From JACOUT01 sp964580865 (GTDB taxonomy: Bacteria; Myxococcota; UBA727; VGSZ01): a stretch of DNA of 15,860 nt. The notes below the pieces were generated by a model, which saw nothing but the letters and a program-made list of their open reading frames with translations, was not told the origin of the DNA and did no database searches. Location of the stretch: positions 1 to 15,860 of the forward strand of contig CAZONM010000094.1 in assembly GCA_964580865.1 (NCBI GenBank). Reading direction: 5' to 3'. This document shows, piece after piece, positions 1-6,447 of the stretch (the stretch's first letter is position 1; every line of letters starts with the position of its first letter). The translations under genes were made by a program, and so were the position numbers.

Positions 1-345
1 CAGGAGCGCGCGCGCCAGCGCCTCGGCGCGTGGCGCCGGCGGCGCGCCCGCGGGCACCGACCACGGCCGCCGCAGCCCTGAATTCGAAGGCTCTACCGCA
101 TCTTCGTCCGAGTAGGTTTTGCACGTGTTTTGATGCCGTTGCACGTCGAAGCTCGAAGGGCACATGACCTCGACACCGGCGCGGACGCGCTCGAACGCCG
201 GCAGGCGCGGGTTGAGGCGGCGCAGGAGCGGCGCCAGGCGCGGGTCGCCGCACACGAGCGCGGCGAGGTCGGCGAGGGTCTGGGTGCCGTCGGCGACGAC
301 GCTCCTGCGGGCGGCGGGGGCGGCGGTGGCGGTGCGGGACTGCAT
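1..345 (-). CDS. LysM-like domain protein, 3' end outside window
   Basis: The reading frame is open for all 115 codons from the ATG at 345 to the window edge, so the gene is partial at its 3' end. A GGGAG ribosome binding site lies about 7 nt upstream of the ATG. Residues about 16-65 read like a LysM module: the segment TLADLAALVCGDPRLAPLL, then LNPRLP, then RVRAGVEVMCPS, matches the usual pattern of 'G-TL-IA---YGDP--W--L---NP-L----L-PG--L-IP'. There is no signal peptide, so the protein may be cytoplasmic, like the LysM-type tail proteins of phages and contractile injection systems, or exported by a non-Sec route. It starts 62 bp after the stop of the upstream 351-aa gene with no terminator between them, so the two are probably co-transcribed. 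Family assignment rests on pattern only; the function of the rest of the protein is unknown. Confidence 0.6.
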   Translation of the reverse strand, partial: MQSRTATAAPAARRSVVADGTQTLADLAALVCGDPRLAPLLRRLNPRLPAFERVRAGVEVMCPSSFDVQRHQNTCKTYSDEDAVEPSNSGLRRPWSVPAGAPPAPRAEALARALL

Positions 346-407
346 GGCGTGCTCCCAATCGGCAAGGGCCCCGGTGCCCGCGTGGCGGGCACCAGAGGCG
401 GCAGCGG

Positions 408-1463
408 CTAGCGGATGTTCTTGATGGCGCCCATGGCGGTCTCGTGCTGCGTGTTGAGGATGTTCGAGAGCGCCTGCTCCATCTCGCCGAGCTTCTGCAT
501 GGTGTACTTGAGCTTCTCCGCCAGCTCGGCGCGCGACTCGGCGCGCTCGTCGACGTCGAGGGCGCGGTTGTCGGCCATGCCCTGCAGCTGGTTGCCGAGC
601 TGCTCCCGCGCGGCCGGGTCCTTGGCGGCCGCGAGCCTGCTGCGCACGTCGGCGAGGTCGCCGTTCCATCGCTCACGCGCGGCGCGGTCGGCGCTGCCCA
701 CGCCGTCGAGCTCCTCGGCCAGGCCCTTGGCCTCCTCTTGCCCCTCGCGGATGACCTTGCGCATGAGGAGGAACATGAGGTCCTCGAAGCACAGGTTGCC
801 CTCGCCGATGAGGCGGTCGATCTCGTCGCCGGCGCGGTCGGTCTTGTCCTTGCCGTACAGCTCGCGCACGAGCCGCAAGAGCTCACCGAGGTCGCGCCGC
901 AAGCCATCGTGCACGCAGTCGCCGCCGCAGTGGTAGCCGTCGCGATCGCCGAGGCGGTCCGTGAGGCGGTCGATGAGCGCGTTGGTCTCGGTGCGCTCCA
1001 CCTTGTCGTGCACGCGCTCGCGCGCGCGGTCCTTGGCCGCCTCGATGGCCGCGCGCTTGGCGGCCTCGGGCGCCAGGGGCGTCTGCGGCGCGGTCGGCAT
1101 GGCGGCCACGGCGCCCGGCGAGGCGGACGTGAGCGCGCCGATGGCGTCGAAGGCGTCCTTGATCGCGATGGGGTTGTACATGAGCGCGTTGAGCCCGCAC
1201 GCGATGCCCTGCTTGAGCGCCGGGTCGTCGGGGATGACGTTGAATGCGGAGCCGAGCTGCACGGCCTGGTTGCCCATCGAGGTCACGTCCGCGATCTCGA
1301 TGACGCCCTGGAGCAGGCCCTCGTTCTCGAACTTGTCGATGACGCGCTGCTGGTCGGCGCCCAGGTTTTGGCCGTATTCGCGGACAGAGCGGTCGACCTG
1401 GTTTGCCACCGCGTTCCACAAGTCTCCGGCGCTGCGTGCAATGTCGAATCCGTCGCGTGCCAT
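408..1463 (-). CDS. Helical protein with filament-like C-terminal helix, unknown function
   Basis: This 351-aa protein has no signal peptide and no clear membrane helix. The frame stays open far upstream, but the ATG at 1463 is preceded by a strong GGAGG site and protein-like sequence starts there. Residues 1-110 hold a conserved-looking globular part (FNVIPDDPALKQGIACGLNA). Residues 115-135 are Ala/Pro-rich, and 135-175 and 185-345 are strongly helical and charged, with likely coiled coils at 235-290 and 305-345. There is a CxxxC pair at 179-183, and the C-terminus ends in NILNTQHETAMGAIKNIR. An amphipathic C-terminal helix ending like this recalls type III secretion filament or needle subunits, but this is a resemblance only. 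The upstream region carries the same palindrome and TGGCAYGG box as the neighbouring 275-aa gene, so the two are probably co-regulated. I do not recognise the family. Confidence 0.8.
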   Translation of the reverse strand: MARDGFDIARSAGDLWNAVANQVDRSVREYGQNLGADQQRVIDKFENEGLLQGVIEIADVTSMGNQAVQLGSAFNVIPDDPALKQGIACGLNALMYNPIAIKDAFDAIGALTSASPGAVAAMPTAPQTPLAPEAAKRAAIEAAKDRARERVHDKVERTETNALIDRLTDRLGDRDGYHCGGDCVHDGLRRDLGELLRLVRELYGKDKTDRAGDEIDRLIGEGNLCFEDLMFLLMRKVIREGQEEAKGLAEELDGVGSADRAARERWNGDLADVRSRLAAAKDPAAREQLGNQLQGMADNRALDVDERAESRAELAEKLKYTMQKLGEMEQALSNILNTQHETAMGAIKNIR

Positions 1464-1525
1464 GTCGTCCTCCGAGGTTGGGCGACCCGTGGCCGCCGCT
1501 GGTGATGCCGGGCCTAGTCCGCGAA

Positions 1526-1534
1526 CCGTGCCAG
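1526..1534 (-). promoter_or_regulatory. CTGGCACGG box upstream of the 351-aa gene
   Basis: On the minus strand this reads CTGGCACGG within ACCCTGGCACGG. It matches the -24 half of a sigma-54 promoter, but no -12 TTGCW element stands at the right spacing (GCGGA is found there). The same 12-base string, with C changed to T at one place, sits at the matching position upstream of the neighbouring gene at 2585-2593. It could be part of a promoter or a regulator site. Confidence 0.35.
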
Positions 1535-1595
1535 GGTCGCCACCGCGCCAACCAGCTGATTTCATTTGGCTCTGCTGTTTCGTCGCGCGCCCGGG

Positions 1596-1613
1596 CGTTC
1601 CGCTGGTGAAACG
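1596..1613. promoter_or_regulatory. Palindromic operator-like site A
   Basis: The plus strand reads CGTTCC-GCTGGT-GAAACG, an inverted repeat with one mismatch and a 6-bp centre, about 140 bp upstream of the ATG at 1463. It shares 16 of 18 bases with the minus strand of the site at 2634-2651. The distance fits an upstream activator site or an operator for a dimeric regulator. No other close paired copy was found in the window. Confidence 0.45.
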
Positions 1614-1650
1614 CGCGTCCCACGGCGCGGTCACTAGCGCTCCGCCGCGC

Positions 1651-1704
1651 CACGCGCGAACGCGAGCGGGGCGGCCGAAGCCGCCCCGCTCGCGTTCGCG
1701 CGTG
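1651..1704 (-). terminator. Perfect 25-bp-stem hairpin with UUCG loop
   Basis: Arms 1651-1675 and 1680-1704 are exact reverse complements with a 4-base loop. Read on the minus strand the loop is a cUUCGg tetraloop, an exceptionally stable type. It begins 14 bp after the stop of the 275-aa gene, so it probably ends that transcript. No U-run follows on either strand, so it may act as a 3' stabiliser or mRNA barrier rather than a classical intrinsic terminator. Confidence 0.7.
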
Positions 1705-1717
1705 CATGCTTGGGCGG

Positions 1718-2545
1718 TCAGCGCGCCGGCACGGGCAAGACCGGCGCGCTCGGCGCGCCGGTGGCGCCGCCGACGACCCCCGCGAGCATCCCGAGGAGCG
1801 GGTCGGCCGCGCCCGGCGCGCCCGCCGCCATCGCGAGCTGTGGGGCCTGCCCCTGGCTCGCTTGGGTTGCCATGCCGCCGAGCCCCGAGAGCGCCATGCC
1901 CGCGATGGGGGCGATGAACGGCACGGCCAAGGCCAGCGGCTCGAGGCCAGGCACCAGGAGGCAGGCGCCTGACAGGACGGGGATCGCGAGCGGGTTCTGC
2001 AGGAGCCCCCCGAGCGCGCTCGCGCCCATGCCCGCGACGCCGAGGAGCGCCTGTGTGGGATCGCCATTCGGGGGCGTCCCTGCGGGCGCGGCCATGGGGG
2101 CGTCGAGCGGTGCGGCCGCCGCGTGCAGCTCGCCGGCGAGGCTCGGCTGCTCGTGCAGCAGCACGGCGATGAGGCGCACGCACAGCTCGTGGTCCGACAA
2201 CGACGGGTCGTCGAGGAGGTCGCCCACGGAGCGGGTGCCGTCGCCGGGCTCCGGCGCGTCGGGGTTCCCATAGCGCCACCCGCGGTAGGCAGCCTCGAAG
2301 TCGGCGAGGGCGCCGCCGAGGCGTCCGCTCTCGCGCTCGGTGGCGAGCACTACCACCAGGAGCTCGTGGTCGCGCGGGCACGGGGGCGCGCCGGGTTGAC
2401 CGCGCCACTCCGTGTGCGCGGTGCGCGGCCCGCCGTGCTCGTAGCGATCGGGGGAGGGCGCAGGGGGCTGCTCGTTGGGTTTAGCGGGCGTGCTGGCATG
2501 GGTTGGCTGGACGTGGGCGGTGGCGGCGTGATCGCGGATCCTCAT
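1718..2545 (-). CDS. Protein with hydrophobic hairpin, possible secreted translocator-like
   Basis: This 275-aa protein is of unknown family. The frame is open upstream, but the ATG at 2545 has a GGAGG site about 8 nt before it, nearly the same leader as the neighbouring 351-aa gene. Residues 1-57 are polar and disordered. Two similar helical segments begin DHEL (59-80 and 118-140). A Pro/Ala linker follows, and residues 165-226 form a strongly hydrophobic stretch with Gly/Pro breaks, able to make two membrane helices. The Ala/Gly/Pro-rich tail (230-275) is also weakly hydrophobic. There is no N-terminal signal peptide. A disordered N-terminus, helical middle and central hydrophobic hairpin is the layout of type III secretion translocators (SctE/YopB type); this is architectural resemblance, not homology seen. 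It is flanked by its own terminator hairpin and upstream palindrome, so it is probably a single-gene unit. Confidence 0.75.
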   Translation of the reverse strand: MRIRDHAATAHVQPTHASTPAKPNEQPPAPSPDRYEHGGPRTAHTEWRGQPGAPPCPRDHELLVVVLATERESGRLGGALADFEAAYRGWRYGNPDAPEPGDGTRSVGDLLDDPSLSDHELCVRLIAVLLHEQPSLAGELHAAAAPLDAPMAAPAGTPPNGDPTQALLGVAGMGASALGGLLQNPLAIPVLSGACLLVPGLEPLALAVPFIAPIAGMALSGLGGMATQASQGQAPQLAMAAGAPGAADPLLGMLAGVVGGATGAPSAPVLPVPAR

Positions 2546-2584
2546 GGCGTGTCCTCCGGGGTGCTGGAGACGCCATTTCGACTT

Positions 2585-2593
2585 CCATGCCAG
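2585..2593 (-). promoter_or_regulatory. CTGGCATGG box upstream of the 275-aa gene
   Basis: On the minus strand this reads CTGGCATGG, preceded by ACC as at 1526-1534, and lies about 45 bp upstream of the ATG at 2545. It resembles a sigma-54 -24 element. The -12 region reads TCGAA instead of TTGCW, so the key GC is incomplete. The pairing with a palindrome upstream repeats what is seen before the 351-aa gene. Confidence 0.35.
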
Positions 2594-2633
2594 GGTGTCG
2601 GCCGCGTCCGGGCGCCGCCAGCGCGCTCGGCGC

Positions 2634-2651
2634 CGTTCCACCGGCGGAACG
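2634..2651. promoter_or_regulatory. Palindromic operator-like site B
   Basis: The plus strand reads CGTTCC-ACCGGC-GGAACG, a perfect 6+6 inverted repeat, about 97 bp upstream of the ATG at 2545. It is the counterpart of site A at 1596-1613. The distance from palindrome centre to the TGGCAYGG box centre is about 53 bp here and about 74 bp at site A; the difference of 21 bp equals two turns of the helix, as expected if a regulator must face the same side of the DNA. Confidence 0.5.
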
Positions 2652-2668
2652 CCGTTTCATCGCGGCCC

Positions 2669-2698
2669 AAAAAAGCGCGGGGCGCCCGAAGGCGCCCC
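2669..2698 (-). terminator. Intrinsic terminator of the 800-aa lipoprotein gene
   Basis: Read on the minus strand, an 8-bp GC stem (2691-2698 with 2679-2686) is capped by a cUUCGg loop and followed, after GCGC, by six U residues (2669-2674). It starts 28 bp after the stop codon at 2727. This is a textbook rho-independent terminator and insulates the lipoprotein gene from the 275-aa gene beyond it. Confidence 0.85.
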
Positions 2699-2726
2699 AC
2701 ACACGGTCATCAGGTGGAGGCCGGCC

Positions 2727-5129
2727 TCAGGGCGTAGAGTCGCACACGCCGTTGTCCTTGCAGGACTCGCTCGACCACGCGCCCATGTAATAGAGCATGT
2801 TGTCGAAGTTGGTCCCGTTGAACGTGAAGAGCTGGTCGAACGACGTGGGCACCGCCACGCCCGTGTAGCCGTTCCCCAGTCGGTAGGCCTGCACGTCGGC
2901 GTGCTGGAAGCGGGCGGCGGCCGCGGTGGTGTCGGGGTGGAAGTCGCCCGGCGCGAACGTGGTGGCGTCGTCCGTGAACCACACGTTCCACTCGACGTCG
3001 CCGCCGTTGTCGACGTTGACGCTGTAGAAGTCGGCGGCGCCCTTGGCCGCGAGCGCGAACGATCCCGCCGCGCCGGCCGTGAACGTGCCGCCCTGCGACT
3101 CGAGGAACTCGCCGGAGAACGTGTTGGTGTCGCCGTACTTCTGGGTCACGTGCAAGAGCACCGAGGCGCCGAAGTCGCCACCCGAGTCGGTGAGCGCGTC
3201 GATGTCGATGGCGAGGGCGAGGGTGACGAACGGGTGACCCTCGAGGCCATCGTGGGGCGGCGCGTAGTCGATGAGGGCCGTGCCGGAGTCCGGAACGTTG
3301 TCGCCCTTGTAGTCGAGCTTGCCGTCGCGCTGATCGTTGGTGTCTTGGTCGTCGGGGTCGTCGAGGCCGGCGGTGAGGCCGAGCGGCACCAGGCCGATGC
3401 CCGGCACGATGACGCCGGTGAGCAGCACGGCGCCGCTCTGGTACGGCGAGCCGTCGGCGGCGACCGCGGTGCAGCCGCTGGCGGCGTAGCCGCCGGGCGT
3501 GCATGGCAGGTCGGGCATGTCGTAGTTGGCCGACTGCGCGAGCAGCGTGTCGGGACGGATGGTCTGTTCGGGGAACGACCACTGGGCGTACGGGATCGGC
3601 TCGTCGTTCTCGGTGGGCTGGCCCGTGCCGCTGGCGGCGCAGTGGCCACTCACGCACACGCCATCGTTGCAGTCGTCGTCGTCGTTGCAGGGGCGCGCAG
3701 ACGCCGTCAGGTGGTCGAGCGCGCCGCCCGACACCACCGCGTGGTCGAAGGTGGCGAAGAACGGCAGCACGGCGCCGAGGATGTTGCCCACGTTGACGTC
3801 GTCGGAGGCGGCCACGCTCGAGATGATCTCGCCGATCTCTGCCAGGCGCACCTGGCCGCCGAGGGCCCACGCGATGTTGCGTCCCTGGTTGCCGAACGTG
3901 ATGTAGTCACCCTTGATCGGCTCCTGGCCGAGCGCGAGCACCAGGCCCGACGGCAGCGGCACCACCTGGCCACCCGGGTCGGTGACGCCCTCGATCTCGA
4001 CGTTGTAGTCGGCGATCTCACCGATGATGTTGTTGAAGTTCAGGTCGGTGATGTTGGCGGAGATCGACGTGCCCGACAGGCCGAGCTTGATGTCTCCCAC
4101 GGTGTGCACGGCGTCGAAGTCGAACTGGCCCTTGATGCCGGCCACGTCGTTGCCGCTGGGGATGGGCGCGGTGACGATGAGGAGGTCCTCGGGCGGGTCG
4201 ATGACGGTCTGCCATTGGTGGTCGTCGGAGAACACCGACACGTCGGTGGCCGCGCCCGCGGTGAACTCGGCCAGGCCATCGTCATTGGTGGTCTCTTGCT
4301 GGAGCACGCCCGCGATGGTGGCGGTGGCGAGCGCCCCCACGATGGGCAGGCCCGTGACGGCGTCGATGGCCACCACGCGGTGCGTGCCCCCGGTGTGCGC
4401 CGGGTAGACGGTGATGACACCGTCGCACGTGGCGTTGCCCGACGCTGCGGTCACGGTCAGCTCACACACCGCGGGGCCTGCGCAGGTGCCGGTGAACGCG
4501 CCGGTGGCGTCGGCCCCGGTCCAGGTGAAGGTGGCGTGCGGCACCAGCTTGCCGCTGGCGTCGGTGGCGGTGGCGTCGAGGTGGATGGCCTGGCCCGCCA
4601 CCGCGATGCCCGGGTTCTCCTCGGTGTCGCCGGCGCCGGTGGCGATGGCGCGGCCGCCGATGGCGATGAAGCACTCGGCCGCGCTCGGCGGGTTGTCAAC
4701 GCAGGTGGGCACGCCGCCCGTGTACTCGCAGAGCTGGCCGGAGGCGCAGCAGTCGGTCTCGGCGGTGCCGTCGCCGTCGAGGTCGCAGCGGCCCCCGTTG
4801 TCGGCCGCCGGATCGCACAGGTCGCGCGGGATGCAGATGCCGCGACGGAAGTCGCACTTCTCGTTCTCTTCGCAGTCATCGTTGCTGTCGCAGACCAGCT
4901 GCACGCAGCAGCCGAACTGGTCGTCGGCCGCGGCCACGTCGTCTCCGTCGCCGTCCTTGTCGCAGTAGCCGCCGCCGCACAGGCGGTCGTTGTCGCAGAC
5001 CCGCGCGCCGCCGGCGCAGACCTGCTCGGGGCCGGCGTCACTGCCGGCCGGTGGCGGCGGGCACGCCGCGAGCGCCGCGACGATCGGCAAGGAAGCGAGC
5101 ACACCCCAACGATGGAACGACAACGTCAT
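2727..5129 (-). CDS. Large Cys-rich surface lipoprotein, unknown function
   Basis: This 800-aa protein begins with a lipoprotein signal (LAAC, lipidated Cys23) followed by a Pro spacer, so it is probably anchored in the outer membrane. Residues 38-153 carry about 17 cysteines with Asp-rich loops (DKDGDGDD, DLDGDG), suggesting a disulphide-bonded, calcium-binding module. Residues about 175-245 look like an Ig-type beta sandwich, and 248-310 like a carboxypeptidase-regulatory-like beta domain. A second Cys/Asp cluster (CNDDDDCNDGVC) lies at 481-497, and the last residues contain another Cys pair. The remainder is beta-rich and unassigned. The ATG at 5129 is preceded by AGAGG about 9 nt upstream. 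An intrinsic terminator follows the gene. It is divergent from a second lipoprotein gene and may share its control region. Adhesion or surface sensing is possible but not shown. Confidence 0.85.
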   Translation of the reverse strand: MTLSFHRWGVLASLPIVAALAACPPPPAGSDAGPEQVCAGGARVCDNDRLCGGGYCDKDGDGDDVAAADDQFGCCVQLVCDSNDDCEENEKCDFRRGICIPRDLCDPAADNGGRCDLDGDGTAETDCCASGQLCEYTGGVPTCVDNPPSAAECFIAIGGRAIATGAGDTEENPGIAVAGQAIHLDATATDASGKLVPHATFTWTGADATGAFTGTCAGPAVCELTVTAASGNATCDGVITVYPAHTGGTHRVVAIDAVTGLPIVGALATATIAGVLQQETTNDDGLAEFTAGAATDVSVFSDDHQWQTVIDPPEDLLIVTAPIPSGNDVAGIKGQFDFDAVHTVGDIKLGLSGTSISANITDLNFNNIIGEIADYNVEIEGVTDPGGQVVPLPSGLVLALGQEPIKGDYITFGNQGRNIAWALGGQVRLAEIGEIISSVAASDDVNVGNILGAVLPFFATFDHAVVSGGALDHLTASARPCNDDDDCNDGVCVSGHCAASGTGQPTENDEPIPYAQWSFPEQTIRPDTLLAQSANYDMPDLPCTPGGYAASGCTAVAADGSPYQSGAVLLTGVIVPGIGLVPLGLTAGLDDPDDQDTNDQRDGKLDYKGDNVPDSGTALIDYAPPHDGLEGHPFVTLALAIDIDALTDSGGDFGASVLLHVTQKYGDTNTFSGEFLESQGGTFTAGAAGSFALAAKGAADFYSVNVDNGGDVEWNVWFTDDATTFAPGDFHPDTTAAAARFQHADVQAYRLGNGYTGVAVPTSFDQLFTFNGTNFDNMLYYMGAWSSESCKDNGVCDSTP

Positions 5130-5158
5130 GTGGAACTACCTCTTGTAGGTCGCCTGTT

Positions 5159-5191
5159 CGAGCGACGTGCGAGCGACGCGCGAGCGCCGGA
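5159..5191. repeat. Three tandem 11-bp repeats
   Basis: Units read CGAGCGACGTG, CGAGCGACGCG and CGAGCGCCGGA. They lie 30-62 bp upstream of the ATG of the 800-aa lipoprotein gene. The period is close to one helical turn, which would place the CGAGCG cores on one face of the DNA. They may bind a regulator or be chance in GC-rich DNA. Confidence 0.4.
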
Positions 5192-5256
5192 GTTGTAGCG
5201 CCAAGCGATCGTTTCGCGCAACGAGGTTCGCGCATTTTTTCCCCGCGGATCCGACC

Positions 5257-5309
5257 GCGACATCGTCGTCACAGCGCGCCGCGTCGTCGGACCGCGTTGA
5301 CGATGTCGC
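5257..5309. promoter_or_regulatory. 11-bp inverted repeat between divergent lipoprotein genes
   Basis: GCGACATCGTC (5257-5267) and GACGATGTCGC (5299-5309) are exact reverse complements separated by 31 bp. The right arm overlaps the TTGACG hexamer of a possible promoter for the plus-strand gene. It could be a two-site operator or a stem-loop. The rest of the 227-bp intergenic region shows only the tandem repeats and a T6 run. Confidence 0.4.
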
Positions 5310-5325
5310 ATGGGCCACTTAGAGG
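5297..5325 (+). promoter_or_regulatory. Weak candidate sigma-70-type promoter
   Basis: TTGACG at 5297-5302 is followed after 17 bp by TAGAGG at 5320-5325. The -35 match is good and the -10 match is poor (3 of 6). Transcription would start about 25 bp before the ATG at 5357. This is a guess from spacing. Confidence 0.2.
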
Positions 5326-5356
5326 ATGCGTTCGATCTCCATCGGGGTTGCACCAC

Positions 5357-6424
5357 ATGCGTAGCGCTCGTCTCCTCGGCCTCGCGGCCGCTCTTTCCTC
5401 CGTCGCCTGCCCGTCGGGCAACACGCCGCCTCCCAACAACAACAACAACAACAACAACAACAGCCAGGGGGGCGAGACCTGCACGGTCACGGGCAGCACC
5501 CTCGAGCTGCCGTTGCCCGACGAGGCCGGCACCCTACCCGACTTCGCGGGCACGGCGCCCGACCTCTCGTGCGTTGGCAACCCCCCGGCGATCGGCCCGG
5601 GCGAGAGCGTGACGCTGCAGGGCTGCATCGACATCTTCGGCCTCGGCGGCAAGGCCAAGCGCGGCGTCAAGGTCGCCATCTTCGCAGACTCGCAGGATCC
5701 GAAGCTCGAGACGCCCACCTTCGGCGAGACGGACGTGTTCATCAAGCTCGACGCCAGCGGCCATGACTGCGCCGGCGCCGAGGCCAACTACGAAGGCTGT
5801 CTGGCGGCGGAGTGCTCGAAGGAGGGCTACTACCGCATCGCCAACATCCCCACCCACGTGCCGCTCACCATGAAGGTGTACGCGCCCGGTGACGACGACG
5901 TCATCGAGACCTATACCTGGGGCGTGGTGTTCGACTACCTCGACACCCCGGCCGAGGCCGGCGTCGTCGAGTACGAGGCCAACCTGGTCTACAAGTCCAC
6001 CTACGACTCCATCCCGTCGCTGGCCGGCCGGGTCGTCGACGGCGCCGCCAACACCGCCGACGGCGTGGGCCGCGGCGTGCTCGCCGGCGAGGTGCGCGAC
6101 TGCCAAGAGCGCGTGGTGCAGGGCGCCACCATCACCACCGATCGGTACGACGCCTCCACCAAGGTCACCTACTTCGACGGCAACACCGACGACCCGAAGC
6201 CGAACTTGGCGCGGCTGTCCACCAACACCGACGGCCTGTACGTGGTGCTCAACGCCACCACCGACGCCACCACGGCGGTGCACACGCTGGTGGCCGGCAT
6301 GATCGACCCCGCATGCACTGGGGACGACTGCACCTGCGTGCAGCTCGGCACGCGCACCATCCGCGCGTACCCCGACTCCGTCTCCATCGCGACCTTCCGC
6401 GGCGACTTCCCCGTCGACGAGTGA
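5357..6424 (+). CDS. Lipoprotein with poly-Asn spacer and two beta-sandwich repeats
   Basis: This 355-aa protein starts at the ATG at 5357, although the frame is open upstream, because a lipoprotein signal begins there (SVAC, lipidated Cys18). The Shine-Dalgarno is weak (GGGG about 10 nt upstream). After the lipidated Cys come PSGNTPPP and nine consecutive Asn residues, a flexible tether encoded by a pure AAC repeat. The mature part seems to hold two related beta domains, about residues 75-175 and 215-320, each ending in a G-x-Y strand (GYYRI, GLYVV) as in carboxypeptidase-regulatory-like domains. Several Cys pairs suggest disulphides in the periplasm or at the surface. No catalytic motif is seen. 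The ceramidase-like gene starts 23 bp downstream, so the two form an operon; a role as a partner or scaffold of that enzyme is inference. Confidence 0.85.
   Translation: MRSARLLGLAAALSSVACPSGNTPPPNNNNNNNNNSQGGETCTVTGSTLELPLPDEAGTLPDFAGTAPDLSCVGNPPAIGPGESVTLQGCIDIFGLGGKAKRGVKVAIFADSQDPKLETPTFGETDVFIKLDASGHDCAGAEANYEGCLAAECSKEGYYRIANIPTHVPLTMKVYAPGDDDVIETYTWGVVFDYLDTPAEAGVVEYEANLVYKSTYDSIPSLAGRVVDGAANTADGVGRGVLAGEVRDCQERVVQGATITTDRYDASTKVTYFDGNTDDPKPNLARLSTNTDGLYVVLNATTDATTAVHTLVAGMIDPACTGDDCTCVQLGTRTIRAYPDSVSIATFRGDFPVDE
5435..5461 (+). repeat. (AAC)9 trinucleotide repeat in lipoprotein spacer
   Basis: Nine perfect AAC units encode Asn9 right after the lipid anchor. All units use the same codon, so the tract is a true microsatellite that can change length by slippage without shifting the frame. 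Its low GC stands out from the surrounding gene. Confidence 0.9.
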
Positions 6425-6447
6425 GCGGCGCCCGCCAGGAGGAGCCC

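Noticed and set aside
93..392. 99-aa minus-strand ORF at the left edge
   Set aside because: Its translation is Pro/Ser/Arg low-complexity. The other minus frame, starting at 345 with a GGGAG site, gives a LysM-like protein instead.
1526..1534. Firm sigma-54 promoter call before the two left-block genes
   Set aside because: The -24 part fits, but the invariant GC of the -12 element is not at the required distance in either copy, so only a box of unknown type is reported.
1464..2408. N-terminal extension of the 351-aa protein up to 2408
   Set aside because: The extension is Arg/Pro-rich frame shadow of the 275-aa gene and crosses the 25-bp hairpin. The ATG at 1463 has a proper GGAGG site.
2544..5198. 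884-aa plus-strand ORF opposite the 800-aa lipoprotein gene
   Set aside because: It is Val/Gly/His/Arg-rich without motifs or ribosome binding site, as expected for the antisense of a GC-rich gene. The minus strand has a lipoprotein signal and a terminator.
5435..5461. AAC repeat as a CRISPR-like or mobile element end
   Set aside because: It is a simple in-frame trinucleotide tract with no spacers, target duplication or terminal inverted repeats.
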